This document shows, piece by piece, positions 62,196 through 64,000 of a stretch of DNA of 64,000 nt. Below the pieces are notes generated by a model. It did no database searches. It was given only the letters and a program-made list of their open reading frames with translations, and was not told where the DNA came from. The stretch is taken from assembly GCF_002150005.2 (NCBI RefSeq), contig NZ_MSPP01000005.1:160543-224542 (forward strand), in the 5' to 3' direction. A program made the position numbers and the translations under genes. Numbering within the stretch: position 1 is the stretch's first letter; each line of letters opens with the position of its first letter. The stretch is from Marivivens niveibacter (GTDB lineage: Bacteria > Pseudomonadota > Alphaproteobacteria > Rhodobacterales > Rhodobacteraceae).

Positions 62196-62489
62196 GTGTA
62201 TAAATTCATCATTACGATCGATCTAAAGCCGGGCACGCGTGACAAAATTCTTGCGCAAGCTCCCATAGCGCAAGCCGCTACGCGCGCCGAAGAAGGCTGC
62301 ATCGCGTATGACTTTTACACCTGCACTGACAACCCTGATCGACTTGTCTTTGTTGAATTGTGGGCGGATCAAGCCGCCCACGATTTTCACATGGAACAAG
62401 ACCACACCAAAACGTTCATCGCGTTTCATGAACAGTTTCATGAACGCTTGACGTTCGAAACGATCAACGTCGCCTCTCAGTCGGAGTGA
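62196..62489 (+). CDS. Antibiotic biosynthesis monooxygenase (ABM) family small protein
   Basis: 97 residues from GTG 62196 (AGGGGGTGGGG upstream; a GTG at 62187 is too close to it). Ferredoxin-like ABM fold: YKFIITIDLKPGTRDKIL, EEGCIAYDFYTCTDNPDRLV, FVELWADQAAHDFHMEQDHT. Cofactor-free oxygenases and YgiN-like quinol oxidases share it. Its role among inositol enzymes is unknown. The next gene starts three bases after its stop. Confidence 0.75.
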   Translation: MYKFIITIDLKPGTRDKILAQAPIAQAATRAEEGCIAYDFYTCTDNPDRLVFVELWADQAAHDFHMEQDHTKTFIAFHEQFHERLTFETINVASQSE

Positions 62490-62492
62490 CCA

Positions 62493-63428
62493 GTGACACC
62501 CTCCTCCTCCCTCACTGTCACTTGTGCTCCGTGCTGTTGGGGCGTCGATGACGTTACCAATCCACACCTGCCCCCTTGGGAAAAGGTGTTGGACGAAGCT
62601 GCGGCCGCCGGTTTCGGCGGTTTAGAGTTGGGCCCCTATGGCTACATGCCGTTGGATGACAAACGCGTTTCGGCTGCACTGGAAAAACGACGCTTGTCGA
62701 TCGTAGCTGGTACAATTTTTGATGATTTGGTCTCTGCTGACAATCATTACAATTTGATTAGGCAGACCCGTGAAATTTGCGGGCTAATCACAAAACTGAA
62801 CAAACCGCGGCGCCACAAAGGCCAACGCTATAATGCCCCCTATCTGACCGTGATGGATTGGGGTCACGACGAAAGAGATTTTGCAGCGGGTCACTCCGAC
62901 CGCGCACCTCGCTTGTCTGACGCTAATTGGGCGCAAATGATGACCAATATTCGTGCCATTGCGACCATCGCAAAAGACGAATTTGGCGTTCGCGCGACGA
63001 TCCATCCACACGCTGGCGGCTACATTGAATTCGCGGATGAACTGGCACGGCTGGTTGCCGAAATCGACGCTGAAACCGCTGGTCTTTGCCTTGATACCGG
63101 CCACATGGCGTATTCAGGAATGGATCCCGTAACGACGCTAGATCAGTATTGGGACCGCGTTGATTATATCCACTTCAAAGACATAGACCCCGTTATTTAT
63201 GACCAAGTCATGTCGCAACACATCCGTTTTTTCGATGCCTGTGCTGCAGGCGTCATGTGCCCTATCGGCAAGGGCAATATCGACTACCCCGCCATCCGTT
63301 CGTTCCTGACGAAAAAGGGATACGGGGGATACATCACCATCGAACAGGAACGCGATCCGCGCAATACGGGCTCTATTTTAGATGACCTGAGCACCTCGCG
63401 GGCCTTTCTCAAGAACACAGGTTTTTAG
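62493..63428 (+). CDS. IolE-like TIM-barrel enzyme (inosose dehydratase family)
   Basis: 311 residues from GTG 62493 (GGAGTGACCA upstream). Marks recalling IolE: CCWGVDDVTNPHLPPWEKVLDE, GFGGLELGPYG, TIHPHAGGYIE, LCLDTGHMAYSG, YIHFKDIDP, GNIDYPAIRSFL, ITIEQERDP. IolE dehydrates scyllo-inosose, the step after IolG, which fits the operon. The family is broad, so another inosose-like substrate is possible. IolC follows directly. Confidence 0.75.
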   Translation: MTPSSSLTVTCAPCCWGVDDVTNPHLPPWEKVLDEAAAAGFGGLELGPYGYMPLDDKRVSAALEKRRLSIVAGTIFDDLVSADNHYNLIRQTREICGLITKLNKPRRHKGQRYNAPYLTVMDWGHDERDFAAGHSDRAPRLSDANWAQMMTNIRAIATIAKDEFGVRATIHPHAGGYIEFADELARLVAEIDAETAGLCLDTGHMAYSGMDPVTTLDQYWDRVDYIHFKDIDPVIYDQVMSQHIRFFDACAAGVMCPIGKGNIDYPAIRSFLTKKGYGGYITIEQERDPRNTGSILDDLSTSRAFLKNTGF

Positions 63429-63431
63429 AAC

Positions 63432-64000
63432 ATGACCAAAGACATTGACGTAATTACGATCGGTCGAGCTGGGGTTGATTTGTATGGCTCCCAGATTGGT
63501 GGGCGTTTGGAGGACATGGGGTCCTTTGAGAAGTATATTGGCGGCTCGCCGACGAATATCGCGTGCGGTACGTCCCGTTTGGGTCTGCAGACTGCGCTGA
63601 TCACCCGTGTTGGCGACGAACACATGGGCCGTTTCATCCGCGAACAGCTGGTCCGCGAAGGCGTGAACGTCGAAGGCGTTGTCACCGATCCAGAGCGTCT
63701 GACTGCGCTGGTGATTTTGGGCATCCGCGATGAAGAACAGTTCCCGCTGATTTTCTACCGCGAGAATTGCGCTGACATGGCGCTGTGCGAAGACGACATT
63801 GACCCTGCGTTCATCAAACGCGCGCGGTCGGTTGTTGCGACGGGCACCCACCTGTCGAACCCACAGACCGAAGCGGCGACGATCAAGGCGCTGAAACTGG
63901 CGCGTGAATTCGGTGCGCGCACTGCGCTGGACATCGATTACCGTCCGAACCTGTGGGGCGTTGCGGGCCACGGCGACGGCGAAAGCCGCTTTGTCGAAAG
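63432..64000 (+). CDS. iolC: 5-dehydro-2-deoxygluconokinase (3' end beyond window)
   Basis: Frame open from ATG 63432 to the window end (about 189 residues seen). It begins MTKDIDVITIGRAGVDLYGS, then GRLEDMGSFEKYIGGSPTNIA, the PfkB-family substrate loop in the form specific to IolC, and continues with ITRVGDEHMGRFIREQLVREG and TGTHLSNPQTEAATI. It phosphorylates 5-dehydro-2-deoxygluconate. It starts three bases after the IolE-like stop. iolD and iolB are expected downstream, outside the window. Confidence 0.9.
   Translation, partial: MTKDIDVITIGRAGVDLYGSQIGGRLEDMGSFEKYIGGSPTNIACGTSRLGLQTALITRVGDEHMGRFIREQLVREGVNVEGVVTDPERLTALVILGIRDEEQFPLIFYRENCADMALCEDDIDPAFIKRARSVVATGTHLSNPQTEAATIKALKLAREFGARTALDIDYRPNLWGVAGHGDGESRFVE

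Noticed and set aside
1..64000. tRNA/rRNA genes, CRISPR arrays, complete insertion sequences
   Set aside because: None recognised by reading both strands; a short tRNA could still be missed without a covariance search.

Overview
The window reads as a piece of an alphaproteobacterial genome, most likely Rhodobacterales (Roseobacter group). The grounds are inference from gene content: a bacteriophytochrome with an HWE kinase, many ABC and TRAP transporters, De Ley-Doudoroff galactose catabolism, an IolG/IolH/IolC-type inositol cluster, an Edd-type sugar-acid dehydratase, and mid-50s GC with GC-rich third positions. I cannot name the genus. No rRNA, tRNA, CRISPR array or complete insertion sequence was recognised.

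Layout. 1-3.4 kb: the 3' part of an SbtA-like permease, then loosely packed accessory genes (alpha/beta hydrolase, a small exported protein, a YdeI/OmpD-associated protein). 3.4-6.2 kb: a decayed patch with fragments of a glutamate dehydrogenase-like gene and an HlyD-type adaptor. Set into it is an intact-looking mobilization operon (MobC-like protein, MobP-type relaxase) with a third gene nested in another frame of the relaxase gene. 6.2-11.3 kb: light-related genes, namely a photolyase-like flavoprotein with apparently permuted domains, a TRIC/UPF0126 channel, and the heme oxygenase-bacteriophytochrome pair.

11.4-25.6 kb: a galactoside utilisation locus. A minus-strand operon encodes a binding protein, two permeases, GH36 alpha-galactosidase, IlvD/Edd dehydratase, SDR, KDGal kinase, KDPGal aldolase, SMP-30 lactonase and GH42 beta-galactosidase, with seven consecutive stop/start overlaps. 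The divergent IclR regulator and ABC ATPase complete it. 25.6-34.4 kb: a TAXI-type TRAP transporter with a universal stress protein, class III aminotransferase, BKACE enzyme and FMN glutamate-synthase-like protein, divergent from an RpiR regulator; the enzyme set suggests catabolism of a beta-amino acid. 34.4-40.8 kb: a DctBD-like two-component system, whose regulator lacks the GAFTGA loop, and a DctPQM TRAP transporter.

40.8-64 kb: DUF2322 protein and glutaredoxin 2, then two sugar/polyol ABC transporter loci with three LacI-type regulators. The first has a binding protein, permease and ATPase divergent from two LacI regulators, an IolI-like isomerase and an oxidoreductase. After an NAD(P)-epimerase/LysR pair and a cardiolipin synthase comes the second: LacI, binding protein, two permeases, ATPase, IolH, IolG, another oxidoreductase, a TIM-barrel enzyme, an ABM monooxygenase-like protein, an IolE-like protein and the start of iolC. 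This is an inositol catabolic operon. The two ATPases are almost identical although their partner subunits have diverged.

A recurrent architectural feature is that all five solute-binding-protein genes are followed, before the permease gene, by a strong intercistronic hairpin; three also have a hairpin just 5' of their ribosome binding site.
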